Assembly (NCBI GenBank): GCA_040877545.1
Contig: JBBDNN010000034.1
Span: forward strand, 1 to 64,000
Direction: 5' to 3'
Source of the DNA: Gracilimonas sp040877545
GTDB taxonomy: Bacteria > Bacteroidota > Rhodothermia > Balneolales > Balneolaceae
Length of the DNA: 64,000 nucleotides
Part shown: positions 35,852 through 45,391 of the stretch, piece after piece
Layout: every line of letters begins with the position of its first letter
Position numbering within the stretch: the stretch's first letter is position 1
Translations under genes and position numbers: made by a program
The notes under the pieces: model-generated
What the model was told of the DNA's origin: nothing
What the model saw: only the letters and a program-made list of their open reading frames with translations
Databases searched by the model: none

Positions 35852-35882
35852 TAAAAATGGGCGCGGATTTAATCCGCACCAT
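35852..35882 (-). terminator. intrinsic-terminator-like hairpin between the glycogen operon and rho
   Basis: On the minus strand the stem GG-GCGGAT/ATCCGC-CC, with one internal mismatch and a short AT loop (35859-35880), is followed within a few bases by five T (35857-35853). It lies downstream of the TPR gene and upstream of rho. It can end the seven-gene glycogen operon transcript or act as a rho leader attenuator. Confidence 0.55.
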
Positions 35883-35930
35883 TAATTTTAGAAGATGGGA
35901 AAAGATACAAATGTTTTAATTTATAGCAAA

Positions 35931-37262
35931 TTAACGAACAGTAACTGTTTCATTTATCCAGCTGTAACAAGGCATTAAAGAATCATCTACTTTAACTTCT
36001 TGTCCTGTCTCATATCCCAAAGTGAAAAATTTGTCTTCGGCTGAAGGTGTAACTGGTTCGTAAGTAGAAAGTTGCCTGTTTGCTGTATTAGCAACAGAAG
36101 AATCTACATTTTTTGCCTTATTCAGGTAATCAATTACAACCCAGTATACTACTCTATCCTGAGCTTCCAGCTTACGGTCTTCAGTACATTGTGAAACGGC
36201 CTCTGCATAAATGGAGGCCATCTTTATATATGCTGACCCATAGTTCTGATCGATAGCTATTGCAGTATTTACCTGCTCTTTTGCTTCCGGCAGTTCCCCC
36301 TGATTAATTAAGGCATCCGCTAATTCGAGGTATAATCTTTTCTTCTGCTCATCATTTTCTGCTCTGTCTATAGCCTCTTGGTAATACATCGCTGCTTGCG
36401 AATAATTTGCATTACTTTCTTCCATTTCCGCCAAGCCTAAAGCACTTTCATAAGAAGGCTGTAACTCGTGTATTTTTGTTTTCACACGGGCGAGCTCTTC
36501 TCTGTTACCCATTTGCTCGTAAGCACCTTCAAGTGCTCGTAATGCTTCAATATTTTCAGGATCTTCTTCAAGAATTGGCTCATAATAAGCTATTTGTTCT
36601 TCGGGAGATCCAAGCATATCCCGCTGCTTCTCTTCTATAAAATTAAGAAGGTCGCCCTCAGCAAGAGGCTTCGTTTCATTAATAAATTCTTGAGCATCTT
36701 CTTTTCTGTTTTTTCTCACCATGTTATCCAAAACAACCCTCAGATAATAGCCGCCTCCTAACGAAAGCGCCTTTTCTGTATTCATTTCAAATAATTTCTC
36801 GTATTCTTCATACGCTTTGGTTAACCCATCATCTATATAATCATAGTTTTGTTGATAGAAACGGCCTTTATTGAATAGTATGTTAAAGCGATCTTCCTGG
36901 TTATCACCGAAAAGATCCAGGCTTTCATCAAAAAGTATTAAAGCAGTATCTATATGAGCTGTACGTTCGGCAGGATCGTTTTTGTTTTTTCCTACTTCTT
37001 CATAAATAGTAATTAAACGCTCGTATTGTTTTTTCAGATTAAATCCAGCATACCCTTCTAAAGTTTCAGGTTTTGCACAGGTTATCCAGCGACCGTATTT
37101 CAAGGCAAATTGATAATCTCCATTTCTATAGTTTTCAGAAAAAAGAGAATAAGCTGCTAATGGAGATAATCCCCCCGGAGGAGTTTCTTTACAATCTGCC
37201 TGGGCTTGAGTTAATGAAGAGCTCAAAAGTAAAAACCCTAAAAATGTTAATATGTATTTCAT
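35931..37262 (-). CDS. secreted TPR-repeat protein, last gene of the glycogen operon
   Basis: This 443-residue protein has a signal peptide (about 1-22). Most of the protein is helical pairs of TPR type, clearest at about 215-350 (ILEEDPENIEALRALEGAYE, then NYSQAAMYYQEAIDRAEND, then ALINQGELPEAKEQVNTAIA). It ends with a short Cys-containing tail. TPR proteins of this size in Bacteroidota are usually periplasmic scaffolds. It follows the outer-membrane protein gene after 64 bases and precedes the terminator-like hairpin. The function is unknown. Confidence 0.75.
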   Translation of the reverse strand: MKYILTFLGFLLLSSSLTQAQADCKETPPGGLSPLAAYSLFSENYRNGDYQFALKYGRWITCAKPETLEGYAGFNLKKQYERLITIYEEVGKNKNDPAERTAHIDTALILFDESLDLFGDNQEDRFNILFNKGRFYQQNYDYIDDGLTKAYEEYEKLFEMNTEKALSLGGGYYLRVVLDNMVRKNRKEDAQEFINETKPLAEGDLLNFIEEKQRDMLGSPEEQIAYYEPILEEDPENIEALRALEGAYEQMGNREELARVKTKIHELQPSYESALGLAEMEESNANYSQAAMYYQEAIDRAENDEQKKRLYLELADALINQGELPEAKEQVNTAIAIDQNYGSAYIKMASIYAEAVSQCTEDRKLEAQDRVVYWVVIDYLNKAKNVDSSVANTANRQLSTYEPVTPSAEDKFFTLGYETGQEVKVDDSLMPCYSWINETVTVR

Positions 37263-37326
37263 TGGTCTCGAAATTTATTTAGTAAGAAGTCTAAAAACTG
37301 ATTTAATGATTTTAATATTGTTAACC

Positions 37327-38622
37327 TTAATCAAACTTTGGCCTGACAAACATTCTTTCGGTCAGATTGACAGATAAACTCAGGGCCCAAATTTTTTCCC
37401 TAACCAGGATGTTTGAAGAAGCTCCCCGCAAACCATATTGAAAACTTAGATCTATGGAAGAAGGAGATCGGGATAATATACCTAATCCTGCTGACATCCA
37501 ATAAGTATCAACATCATGATTTTCTATGGTTAGATGGCCAGAGTCGTAGGAAACTCCTCCGCTATATCTAAATCTGGATAAAAATTTATCAGAGTTAAGG
37601 CGGTAGGGATGATATTCAATACCAAGGCCAAACCTGTGTCGGTCGCTCATCTTTACATTTGCATCGAGCGGAGTAAGGTCTGATTCAAAATTACTCCACT
37701 GTTGCAATTGTCCTTCAAATGAGACATTGACGAAATTGCTGGGATAATAAGTTAATCCTGCATTTAATTCTACAGGTAATTTTATATTTCCTTCAACCGG
37801 ATCACTTATTTGGACTTCCTGCTCTTGATTATTCACTTCCTTAATCACACTAACTTCTCTCTTTGCCTCAAATTCAATTGGGAGTGAGACAGCAGCGCCA
37901 ATACTTAATCGGTCATCGTTATTTAATAAACTCCTGAAGTTAAGTAAAGTTCCAAACCGTTGTGCAAAAGTAAAGCCGGTTATCTTCCTGTCTAAATTAT
38001 TAGTGCTGTATCCCGATTGTTCAAAAAAGGTGGTTTCAGTATTATTATGCGTTATAAAAGCTAGCGATGGAGCATATCCAACGGCTATATTTTTATTGAT
38101 ATTCCATCCCAACCCAACTTCAAATTTATTAACTCCGCCTGAACCATTTACATCTGAAATATAATTAACTGTATCTTCATCTGACGGGTAAACAGTAGTA
38201 GATGAGAATAACCGGAAATTAGATTTGGTTACCGGGTATAAGGCTGCAGATATACCTAGTTTTTGGTTATACAACGGAAAGGTAAACTGCAGATAACCTG
38301 TTTCGAGTAATGCGTTTACATTTTCTGTTGATTGGTCTTCAGCTGTGAACTGAGACAATTTGAATCCGGAAGAGGCGGTACTATATAAATTTTTCCCCCA
38401 CATGGCTGGATTTTGCAACGTATTGGATTGCATATTATCCAGTGACACACCTAAAATACCTAATCCCATTTCCCTGGCAGTGCTGTTATCGTATGGCTGT
38501 CCCACACCAAAAAGAGAATAGATGGAGCCATTGTTATTTTCGCTAATACCTTCCTGGGCGGCTGCCTGTTGGGTAAATAATCCTAAAATTACAATTATAA
38601 ATATTGTTTTAAATACTTCCAT
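37327..38622 (-). CDS. FadL/OmpP1-like outer-membrane protein
   Basis: This 431-residue protein has a signal peptide (about 1-22, QQAAAQ) and a mature start SIYSLFGVGQPYDNSTAREM and LGVSLDNMQSNTLQNPAMWG, which is the NPA-type opening of FadL-like barrels. Many beta strands follow and the C-terminus RMFVRPKFD closes the barrel. Its start overlaps the DUF4270-type stop by one base (TAATG). Such a barrel next to a DUF4270-type lipoprotein suggests a surface partner pair. The substrate is unknown. Confidence 0.78.
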   Translation of the reverse strand: MEVFKTIFIIVILGLFTQQAAAQEGISENNNGSIYSLFGVGQPYDNSTAREMGLGILGVSLDNMQSNTLQNPAMWGKNLYSTASSGFKLSQFTAEDQSTENVNALLETGYLQFTFPLYNQKLGISAALYPVTKSNFRLFSSTTVYPSDEDTVNYISDVNGSGGVNKFEVGLGWNINKNIAVGYAPSLAFITHNNTETTFFEQSGYSTNNLDRKITGFTFAQRFGTLLNFRSLLNNDDRLSIGAAVSLPIEFEAKREVSVIKEVNNQEQEVQISDPVEGNIKLPVELNAGLTYYPSNFVNVSFEGQLQQWSNFESDLTPLDANVKMSDRHRFGLGIEYHPYRLNSDKFLSRFRYSGGVSYDSGHLTIENHDVDTYWMSAGLGILSRSPSSIDLSFQYGLRGASSNILVREKIWALSLSVNLTERMFVRPKFD

Positions 38623-39845
38623 TACTCTTCATCACCTGTTAAAGATGTAATAATTATTTTTGGGCGTAAAGCTTCAGAGGCTGTTTCATTATATATTAAT
38701 GTGGAGCGTAAAATTCCTGTAGATCTTAATTCGTCTGTATTGGAACCAACACCTATATAGAACTCTGTTCTGTCTTCTGAACCATACACCGAGTTATTTA
38801 AATAGTTTGTAAGGTTAATCCTGAATGAGTTGTCACTGTCTTTAAATCCAATGGTTTCTGCACCTCCTAATTGAAACTCATAGGCGGGATCTTCTTCATA
38901 ACCGATATCAATTCTTAAGCTATTAACCCCTAAACGATTCTCATGTACCAATAATTCTAACTCTTCAGTGGCTTCCTGTAAAAGAATTTCAGCACGAATA
39001 AAATTTTCATCAACAAATTGATTTAAAAACTCATCTAAATTAATAAGTAGCATCTTCTCCAATGTGGTGTGTAATACACTCACATCTTCCTGAGTGGTTT
39101 CCCCTGTTCTGTCAAGGGTGTAGGCCCAATCTCTGATGCTAAAATTGGTAGTATCAGGATCCACATTATTGATAGCTAAAAATCTACTTGAATTAATGTT
39201 TGGGAAAGAGATTTTATTGGTACCATCATCAGCAACTAGTGCTAGCCCATGAAAGTCATGCCGGTAAGAGGAATCGGCACCTGAGCCTTCATTGTGGTAA
39301 AAACCAGCAAAAACATCTTTCCACTCATCAGATAAATCCACGACCACAGTATCCACGCCTTCATCATTTAAATTAAATGTGCCTACCGGTGTGGTATTGT
39401 TATAATCCAATTCGCTATCAAACCTATAAGTGGCTCCATTCCATTGAGAGGCCACTTCGTATATAGTATAATTAGCTTCTGAAAATGTGTCGCCATATGT
39501 ATTAATACTATCGATAACCAGTTCCAACTTCATCGAATAATCCTCGTGTAACTGGTCGCCCTCTGGTAAAGAAGCAGATATATCTGGTTTAAGAATTGCC
39601 GTGGCATCAATATCACCAAAAATGGGATCAGAATATTTACCCATCGTTACAAAATTTAGCCGGCCTGTGTAGCCTGAAAAGCTCTGGGTTTGAATGCCTG
39701 AAATTGAGAGTGTATCGAAGGTAAGTTCCTGTTTGTCAATAAATTCGCCACCAACACTTCCGGGATCTTCGCAACCGGTAAAAAGTATTAGCAGGGTTAA
39801 CAAGGGAATGCATAAGGAGGTAAAACCCTTATTTTTGCTACTCAT
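38622..39845 (-). CDS. DUF4270-like lipoprotein
   Basis: This 407-residue protein has a lipoprotein signal with Cys25 (LILFTGC) followed by EDPGSVGGEFIDK. The rest is beta-rich with LVIDSINTYGDTFSEANYTIY and ends RPKIIITSLTGDEE. The DUF4270 family is typical of Bacteroidota and often lies beside the short glycogen synthase gene, as here (20-base gap). Its function is not known to me. It is likely on the outer membrane or cell surface. Confidence 0.75.
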   Translation of the reverse strand: MSSKNKGFTSLCIPLLTLLILFTGCEDPGSVGGEFIDKQELTFDTLSISGIQTQSFSGYTGRLNFVTMGKYSDPIFGDIDATAILKPDISASLPEGDQLHEDYSMKLELVIDSINTYGDTFSEANYTIYEVASQWNGATYRFDSELDYNNTTPVGTFNLNDEGVDTVVVDLSDEWKDVFAGFYHNEGSGADSSYRHDFHGLALVADDGTNKISFPNINSSRFLAINNVDPDTTNFSIRDWAYTLDRTGETTQEDVSVLHTTLEKMLLINLDEFLNQFVDENFIRAEILLQEATEELELLVHENRLGVNSLRIDIGYEEDPAYEFQLGGAETIGFKDSDNSFRINLTNYLNNSVYGSEDRTEFYIGVGSNTDELRSTGILRSTLIYNETASEALRPKIIITSLTGDEE

Positions 39846-39865
39846 TTTAAATATTTTTTTATCTG

Positions 39866-40663
39866 TTATTTTGTAATGGATTTGTAGTATTCGGAGAATT
39901 TTTCTGAAACATCTTCAGGAGAGCCTTGAATTTGTTTCGGAGTAATTTTTAACTCTTTGAAAATATCATCAAATTCATCCTTTAAATAATTGCCCGTAAC
40001 TACATGATCACTGTATTTTAAGCCGAGTTTTAAAAGATCAACTTTTCCTTTCTCGGTAAGATTATCTATATCTGTTTCTGGAGGAAGCCCGAGGAGCTCG
40101 AGCACCCGTTTAGAGTCAGAATTACCTTCGTTAATAGGGTGATGCAAGTTATACACTATTTGAGTGTTCTTGAAAATCTTCTCGTCTTTGTACTTGGTTT
40201 TAACCAGAAGCGGAATTAATCCAGCTGGCCAATCATGGCAGTGGATGATGTCCGGCTCCCAACCGAGTTTAATAACTGTTTCCAGAACTCCTTTATTGTA
40301 GAAGACCAGTCTCTCATCATTATCTTCATAAAACTCGTCTGTATCCGGCTTTTTGAAAAGCCCTTTTCTTTTGAAATAGGTATCATTGTCTAGAAAGTAT
40401 ACCTGAAGTTTGGCATTCGGAATACTTGCCACTTTTATTTTCATACTTTCCGTTTTTTCTCCCACTTCAACCTCTATACCCGAGAGCCGGATAACCTCAT
40501 GCAGCCTGTTTCGTCGATCGTTAATGGTTCCGTACTTGGGAAGTAAAATTCTAATTTCAAAGCCTTTGTCTTGCAGTGATGCAGGTAAAAACCGCAGCAG
40601 ATCAGCGGTATAAGTCATGCGTGCAAAGGGAGAGATTTCTGCAGCAGCGTAAAGTATTTTCAT
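39866..40663 (-). CDS. short glycogen/starch synthase, GT5 N-terminal domain only
   Basis: This 265-residue protein has the GT5 starch-synthase catalytic-domain start (MKILYAAAEISPFARM), FEIRILLPKYG, and the PDIIHCHDWPAGLIP motif. The C-terminal GT-B half with the nucleotide-sugar site is missing, although full GlgA is about 480 residues. This short form is common in Bacteroidota and may work with another subunit or have altered chemistry. It sits between comA (19-base gap) and the DUF4270-type gene (20-base gap) in the glgB-malQ operon. Catalysis of glucan elongation by this protein alone is doubtful. Confidence 0.85.
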   Translation of the reverse strand: MKILYAAAEISPFARMTYTADLLRFLPASLQDKGFEIRILLPKYGTINDRRNRLHEVIRLSGIEVEVGEKTESMKIKVASIPNAKLQVYFLDNDTYFKRKGLFKKPDTDEFYEDNDERLVFYNKGVLETVIKLGWEPDIIHCHDWPAGLIPLLVKTKYKDEKIFKNTQIVYNLHHPINEGNSDSKRVLELLGLPPETDIDNLTEKGKVDLLKLGLKYSDHVVTGNYLKDEFDDIFKELKITPKQIQGSPEDVSEKFSEYYKSITK

Positions 40664-40682
40664 AGATATAGTTCCCGTTTTT

Positions 40683-41501
40683 TTACTCTTTATTAGAGAT
40701 TGAATTGTCTTTCATTACTTTATTTAAATCTTCATCATCGTCCAGTGAGTAAAAGTCCAACAATGTGTCGCTTCTTAGGCCAAGCCTTAATGTTTCAACA
40801 GAAATAACTTCGGCTGGCTTTATATTTCCGAGGTTTACATTACTTCCAAACTTCCTGATAAACCAAACCTGCTGTTCTTTTTGTGGTGCCTCAAAAATAA
40901 GCTTCTCAGCCGGTATCTGATCTGTAATTTCTTCGATCAATCCAGAGCGAACTTCCCCATTTGGCCTGAATACGCCAACTGTGCCACTTTCGCGGGCTTC
41001 ACAAATCACCTTTTGGGCGCCGGCCTCCAACTCTTGCTCAATAATTCGCACCCATTTATAAGGAGGGATGATGTCATTTGGGTTTTTACTGCCTACTTCA
41101 GAAAACACATTAAACTCTGTACTTAAATCTTTAATGATGCCCTGCTTTTTTTCATCCGACAGCCAAATTGTTCCGTTAGACACTTCAACAAATTCGATGC
41201 CATATCTCTTCATTAGCTTTACATAGGCGTCGAGCTGATCCCGCAGGACATAGGCTTCAAAAAGAGTGCCGCCAAGATAAACAGGTATGCCTGCATTTCT
41301 GTAGACCTCCAGTTTTTGCTCAAGGTTTTGAGTTACATAGGACGTGCCCCATCCCAACTTTATAACATCTATATAATCAGAACAAACCTCTACAAAATCT
41401 TCTGCTTGTCTTACACTGTATCCTTTATCCAGTACCAGTGTAAGGCCTTTCGCTCTGGGTTTTTGTGTTCGCTTTGGTAGGTTATTTAGTGAAAATGACA
41501 T
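40683..41501 (-). CDS. comA: phosphosulfolactate synthase
   Basis: This 272-residue protein starts at the ATG at 41501; an in-frame TTG 36 bases upstream is less likely. ComA-family strings are seen: GLTLVLDKGYSVRQAEDFVE, YIDVIKLGWGTSYV, PVYLGGTLFEAY, FVEVSNGTIWL, FSEVGSKNP, VICEARESGTVGVF and LIFEAPQKEQQVWFIRKFG. The (beta/alpha)8 enzyme adds sulfite to phosphoenolpyruvate to form (R)-2-phospho-3-sulfolactate; ComB (16450) removes the phosphate. It is embedded in the glycogen operon, 85 bases after malQ. A product such as sulfolactate, or cysteate for sulfonolipids, is likely, since methanogen-type coenzyme M use is improbable here. Confidence 0.92.
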   Translation of the reverse strand: MSFSLNNLPKRTQKPRAKGLTLVLDKGYSVRQAEDFVEVCSDYIDVIKLGWGTSYVTQNLEQKLEVYRNAGIPVYLGGTLFEAYVLRDQLDAYVKLMKRYGIEFVEVSNGTIWLSDEKKQGIIKDLSTEFNVFSEVGSKNPNDIIPPYKWVRIIEQELEAGAQKVICEARESGTVGVFRPNGEVRSGLIEEITDQIPAEKLIFEAPQKEQQVWFIRKFGSNVNLGNIKPAEVISVETLRLGLRSDTLLDFYSLDDDEDLNKVMKDNSISNKE

Positions 41502-41586
41502 AATATTATTTGAAAAATCTAAGCTTGGAATATACAAAAACGCTATTTGTTTCTGAAATCAAGGCTTTTTTAGTTTTAGCTTTTAA

Positions 41587-43077
41587 TTATCCCCTATTAC
41601 TTAACGTGATGAGGTGATTTATTCTTTCTTCATATACTCCCGCTAACATCTCTTTAGTATACCTCCACAACCAGTTCCCAGATGATGTTCCCGGAATATT
41701 CATCCTGTGAGAACTTCCAAGTTCCATAAAATCTTGCAGCGGGAATATAGCCTGATCTGATACCGAAAGCATCCCCAATCGTATAAACTCCCAATTCATA
41801 GCTTCACCGTCTGATCTGCAATAAATGCGGGCTTTGTGCTGCTCCTCTGCCGAGGTAGTATTATACCATCCAATTACGGTATCATTATCGTGCGTGCCGG
41901 TATATACCACACTGTTTTGTGTGTAATTGTGAGGCAAAAAACTATTTGTAGAACCAGAATCGAAGGCAAACTGTATAATCTTCATTCCAGGGAAATTATA
42001 ATTGTCGCGCAATTTCTCAACCCCCTCAGTAACAAATCCGAGATCTTCTGCAATGATTGGTAATTCCCCGCATTCCTTTAAAATAGCATCAAATAGTTTC
42101 TCGCCGGGCCCTTCTACCCAGCGTCCTTTTTCCGCTGTTTTTTCAGATGCATCAACTTCCCAATAAGCATCAAAACCACGAAAATGATCCACACGAATGG
42201 CATCACAGGTTATAAACATTTGCTTAAAGCGATCAATCCACCAGGAAAACCCATCTTTTTCAAGTTCGTCCCATTTATAGAGCGGATTTCCCCATAGTTG
42301 ACCTGTTTTACTAAAATAATCGGGTGGTACACCTGATACCAGCAGTCGGTTCCCGGATTTATCAACTTCAAAATATTTTGGATTTGCCCACACGTCCGCA
42401 CTATTGTGATCTACAAAAATGGGAATATCACCGATTACCCGTACACCCCGTTCATTGGCATATTCTTTAAGGTTCATCCATTGGTTGTAAAACTCAAATT
42501 GTAGCCAGCACTGAAATTTAATTTCTTTACTGAACTTATCCCGGTATTTTTTTAAAGCTTCGGGTTTCCGCTGAGCAATGTCTTTATCCCAGGTGTTCCA
42601 TGGCTGCTTATTATAATGCAGCGAACAAGCCATGAATAAGACGTAATCATTTAACCAATGCTTATTTGCTTCCTTAAAGGTTTCAAAATTTCCTTCCTCA
42701 TCTGATTCCAATCTCTCATAAAAACGATTGCAGGCTTTTTGATAAAGCTTGTTTTTATTCTCGAAAGACTGCTCATAATCTGCACTTATGCCAGAAGGTA
42801 ATTCTATGGATGAAGTTTCAGCAGAAGTTAACAGGCCTTTTTGCTCCAGAATATCCGGGCTTATCAGGTAAACATTTCCTGCAAACGCAGAATAACTTGC
42901 ATAAGGCGAATTACCATACCCCGTTGGTGTAAGAGGTAATATTTGCCAAATGGTTTGTTGGGTTCTCTCTAAAAAATCGATAAACGTGCGGGCTTCAAAG
43001 CCAAAATCGCCCATACCATATTTTCCAGGAAATGATGTTGGGTGAACCAGTGATCCGCACGAGCGTGGAAATCTCAT
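41587..43077 (-). CDS. malQ: 4-alpha-glucanotransferase (amylomaltase, GH77)
   Basis: This 496-residue enzyme has the GH77 start CGSLVHPTSFPGKYGMGDFG, the nucleophile region AIRVDHFRGFDAYWEV, acid/base region IIAEDLGFVTEGV, and YTGTHDNDTVIGW with the transition-state Asp. It transfers alpha-1,4-glucan segments in glycogen or maltodextrin turnover. It follows glgB by 8 bases and precedes comA by 85 bases. Length is normal. Confidence 0.96.
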   Translation of the reverse strand: MRFPRSCGSLVHPTSFPGKYGMGDFGFEARTFIDFLERTQQTIWQILPLTPTGYGNSPYASYSAFAGNVYLISPDILEQKGLLTSAETSSIELPSGISADYEQSFENKNKLYQKACNRFYERLESDEEGNFETFKEANKHWLNDYVLFMACSLHYNKQPWNTWDKDIAQRKPEALKKYRDKFSKEIKFQCWLQFEFYNQWMNLKEYANERGVRVIGDIPIFVDHNSADVWANPKYFEVDKSGNRLLVSGVPPDYFSKTGQLWGNPLYKWDELEKDGFSWWIDRFKQMFITCDAIRVDHFRGFDAYWEVDASEKTAEKGRWVEGPGEKLFDAILKECGELPIIAEDLGFVTEGVEKLRDNYNFPGMKIIQFAFDSGSTNSFLPHNYTQNSVVYTGTHDNDTVIGWYNTTSAEEQHKARIYCRSDGEAMNWEFIRLGMLSVSDQAIFPLQDFMELGSSHRMNIPGTSSGNWLWRYTKEMLAGVYEERINHLITLSNRG

Positions 43078-43085
43078 TTATTATT

Positions 43086-45287
43086 TTAAACTTTTGGTTT
43101 TAATATTATACCAGCCAGCGGCGGTACCGTAATCGTAACATTTGCTTCCTGATTATGCCATTCTCCCATATTTGCCTGTACTTTGTTATCCCCGGTATTA
43201 CTTCCCCCATAATACTCCGAGTCACTATTTAACATTACTTCATACTCTCCGGCAAGTGGAACGCCAATTTTATATCCGTGATGAACCGATGGAGTGAAAT
43301 TAAGCACAATCACCAAAAAATCTTCCGGGTCTTTTGCCCTCCTGACAAAAGAAATGATACTATTATCTGCATCACTTACATCAATCCATTCAAACCCGCG
43401 CCAATCAAAATCTACTTCGTGCAGGGCTTTTTCTTTTTTGTTGATGAAGTTCAAATCTCGCAGCAATTGCTGAATCCCCTTATGTTTTTCCCACTCCAAC
43501 AGGTGCCAATCCAAAGACCGGGTTTCACTCCATTCCGCCCATTGCCCGAATTCACATCCCATAAACAATAAATTTTTCCCTGGGTGAGCATACATATAAA
43601 GATATAACAATCGCAAATTAGCAAATTTCTGCCAATCGTCGCCAGGCATCTTTGAAAGCATTGATTGCTTCATGTGCACTACTTCATCATGAGAAAAAGG
43701 GAGTGTGAAGTGTTCTGAAAAAGCATAAATCAGGGAAAAAGTTAGCTGATCCTGGTGGTATTTCCGGTAAATGGGATCTTTCTCTATATATGAAAGCGTG
43801 TCATTCATCCAGCCCATATTCCATTTATAATCAAAACCGAGACCGCCTGTTTCGGTAGGCCGCGATACTCCGCCCCACGAAGTGGATTCTTCCGCAAAAG
43901 TCATAATACCCGGAAAATGGTGATGAACCGCATCATTAAATTTTCTCAAAAAGTTGATGGCTTCAATATTTTCTCTACCACCATATTGATTGGGAGTCCA
44001 TTCTCCTTCCTCGCGCGAATAATCCAAATATAGCATAGAAGCTACAGCATCCACCCGCAACCCGTCGATATGAAATTTTTCGCACCAGAACAAGGCATTG
44101 GAAACCAGGAAATTCTGAACTTCTGTTCTTCCATAATTAAAAATTGCCGTTCCCCAATCTTTATGTTCTCCTTTCTGGGGATCTTCATGTTCAAAAAGGG
44201 CAGTGCCATCAAAACGGCGCAGGCCGTGGTCATCTTTCGCGAAATGTGCGGGAACCCAATCTATCAGTACACCAATATTCTCCTGGTGGCATTTATCTAC
44301 GAAATACATAAAATCTTCGGGGCTACCGAAGCGGCTGGTGGGTGCAAAATACCCGGTAATTTGATATCCCCAGGATGGGTCGTAAGGATGTTCGGCTATG
44401 GGTAGCAGCTCGATATGTGTATAACCGAGATCTTTCACATATGGCACCATTTGATCTGCCAGCTCCCGGTAGGTAAGAAAACCGGGATCATGACCCGCCT
44501 TTCGTCGCCAGGAACCCAGATGCACCTCATAAACAGAAACAGGTTGAGCATAATTTGTTTCCTTTGGACGGGATTTCATCCATTTACTATCCTTCCATTT
44601 ATAGCTTTTCAAATCATAAACAACAGAAGAAGTACCCGGCCTTAATTCGCAATAGTAAGCAAAGGGATCTGATTTTATTAAAGGAGCATCCTGCACGGAG
44701 GTTTTTATTTCGTACTTATACAAATCGCCGGAGTCAACATGCGGGATAAAAATTTCCCATACCCCCTGATCGTGAAATTTTCGCATGCGATGCACCCGCC
44801 CATCCCAATTATTAAAGCTGCCCACTACACTCACTCTTGTGGCGCTTGGGGCGGTTACCACGAAATGAGTTCCATCAACTCCTTCTACTTTTTTGGGATG
44901 TGCGCCCATAAACTCATAGGCTTTATGATGATTTCCTTCACCCCAAAGCTGCAAATCAAAATCATTTAGCAAGGAACCAAATTGGTAAGCGTCAACAATT
45001 ATGAAAGCTTCACCTTCATGTGGCTGGATCTGTAATTTATACGTGAAAAGATTTTTTCTACGCGCAAATACAAGCTCGAAAAGCCCCTCATCCGAAAGCC
45101 GGTTTAGCTCTTTTCTTGTCTTTCCGATAAGAACCGAAACAGCTTTAGCTTCTGGCCGGAATACCCGTAAAACCAGCTTCTCTTTTTCTTTTAATGGAAT
45201 TTTATGCAATCCGAGAATAGCAAAGGGATCACCATGAGAGCCGTCAGAAATAGATGCAATAATTTCTTTTGCAAGCGTTGAATTCAT
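43086..45287 (-). CDS. glgB: 1,4-alpha-glucan branching enzyme (GH13)
   Basis: This 733-residue enzyme starts at the ATG at 45287 (TTG and GTG codons precede it directly). It has two N-terminal beta-sandwich modules (about 15-105 and 120-225, with SVVGSFNNWDGRVHRM). The GH13 core has nucleophile in GLRVDAVASMLY, acid/base Glu in FAEESTSW and the LPFSHDEVVHMK site. A C-terminal beta domain ends ITVPPLAGIILKPKV. It makes alpha-1,6 branches in glycogen. It is first in the seven-gene leftward operon, and its promoter must lie in the 104-base gap with the divergent permease gene. Confidence 0.96.
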   Translation of the reverse strand: MNSTLAKEIIASISDGSHGDPFAILGLHKIPLKEKEKLVLRVFRPEAKAVSVLIGKTRKELNRLSDEGLFELVFARRKNLFTYKLQIQPHEGEAFIIVDAYQFGSLLNDFDLQLWGEGNHHKAYEFMGAHPKKVEGVDGTHFVVTAPSATRVSVVGSFNNWDGRVHRMRKFHDQGVWEIFIPHVDSGDLYKYEIKTSVQDAPLIKSDPFAYYCELRPGTSSVVYDLKSYKWKDSKWMKSRPKETNYAQPVSVYEVHLGSWRRKAGHDPGFLTYRELADQMVPYVKDLGYTHIELLPIAEHPYDPSWGYQITGYFAPTSRFGSPEDFMYFVDKCHQENIGVLIDWVPAHFAKDDHGLRRFDGTALFEHEDPQKGEHKDWGTAIFNYGRTEVQNFLVSNALFWCEKFHIDGLRVDAVASMLYLDYSREEGEWTPNQYGGRENIEAINFLRKFNDAVHHHFPGIMTFAEESTSWGGVSRPTETGGLGFDYKWNMGWMNDTLSYIEKDPIYRKYHQDQLTFSLIYAFSEHFTLPFSHDEVVHMKQSMLSKMPGDDWQKFANLRLLYLYMYAHPGKNLLFMGCEFGQWAEWSETRSLDWHLLEWEKHKGIQQLLRDLNFINKKEKALHEVDFDWRGFEWIDVSDADNSIISFVRRAKDPEDFLVIVLNFTPSVHHGYKIGVPLAGEYEVMLNSDSEYYGGSNTGDNKVQANMGEWHNQEANVTITVPPLAGIILKPKV

Positions 45288-45391
45288 CACCAAATGTGGG
45301 TTTGAAAGGGGCGCTAAAGATACTAAAAGTTTAACAAATCTCTCTTCTTATTTAAAGTGCTTTCAATTGCTTGATTCTATATTTTGACCAC

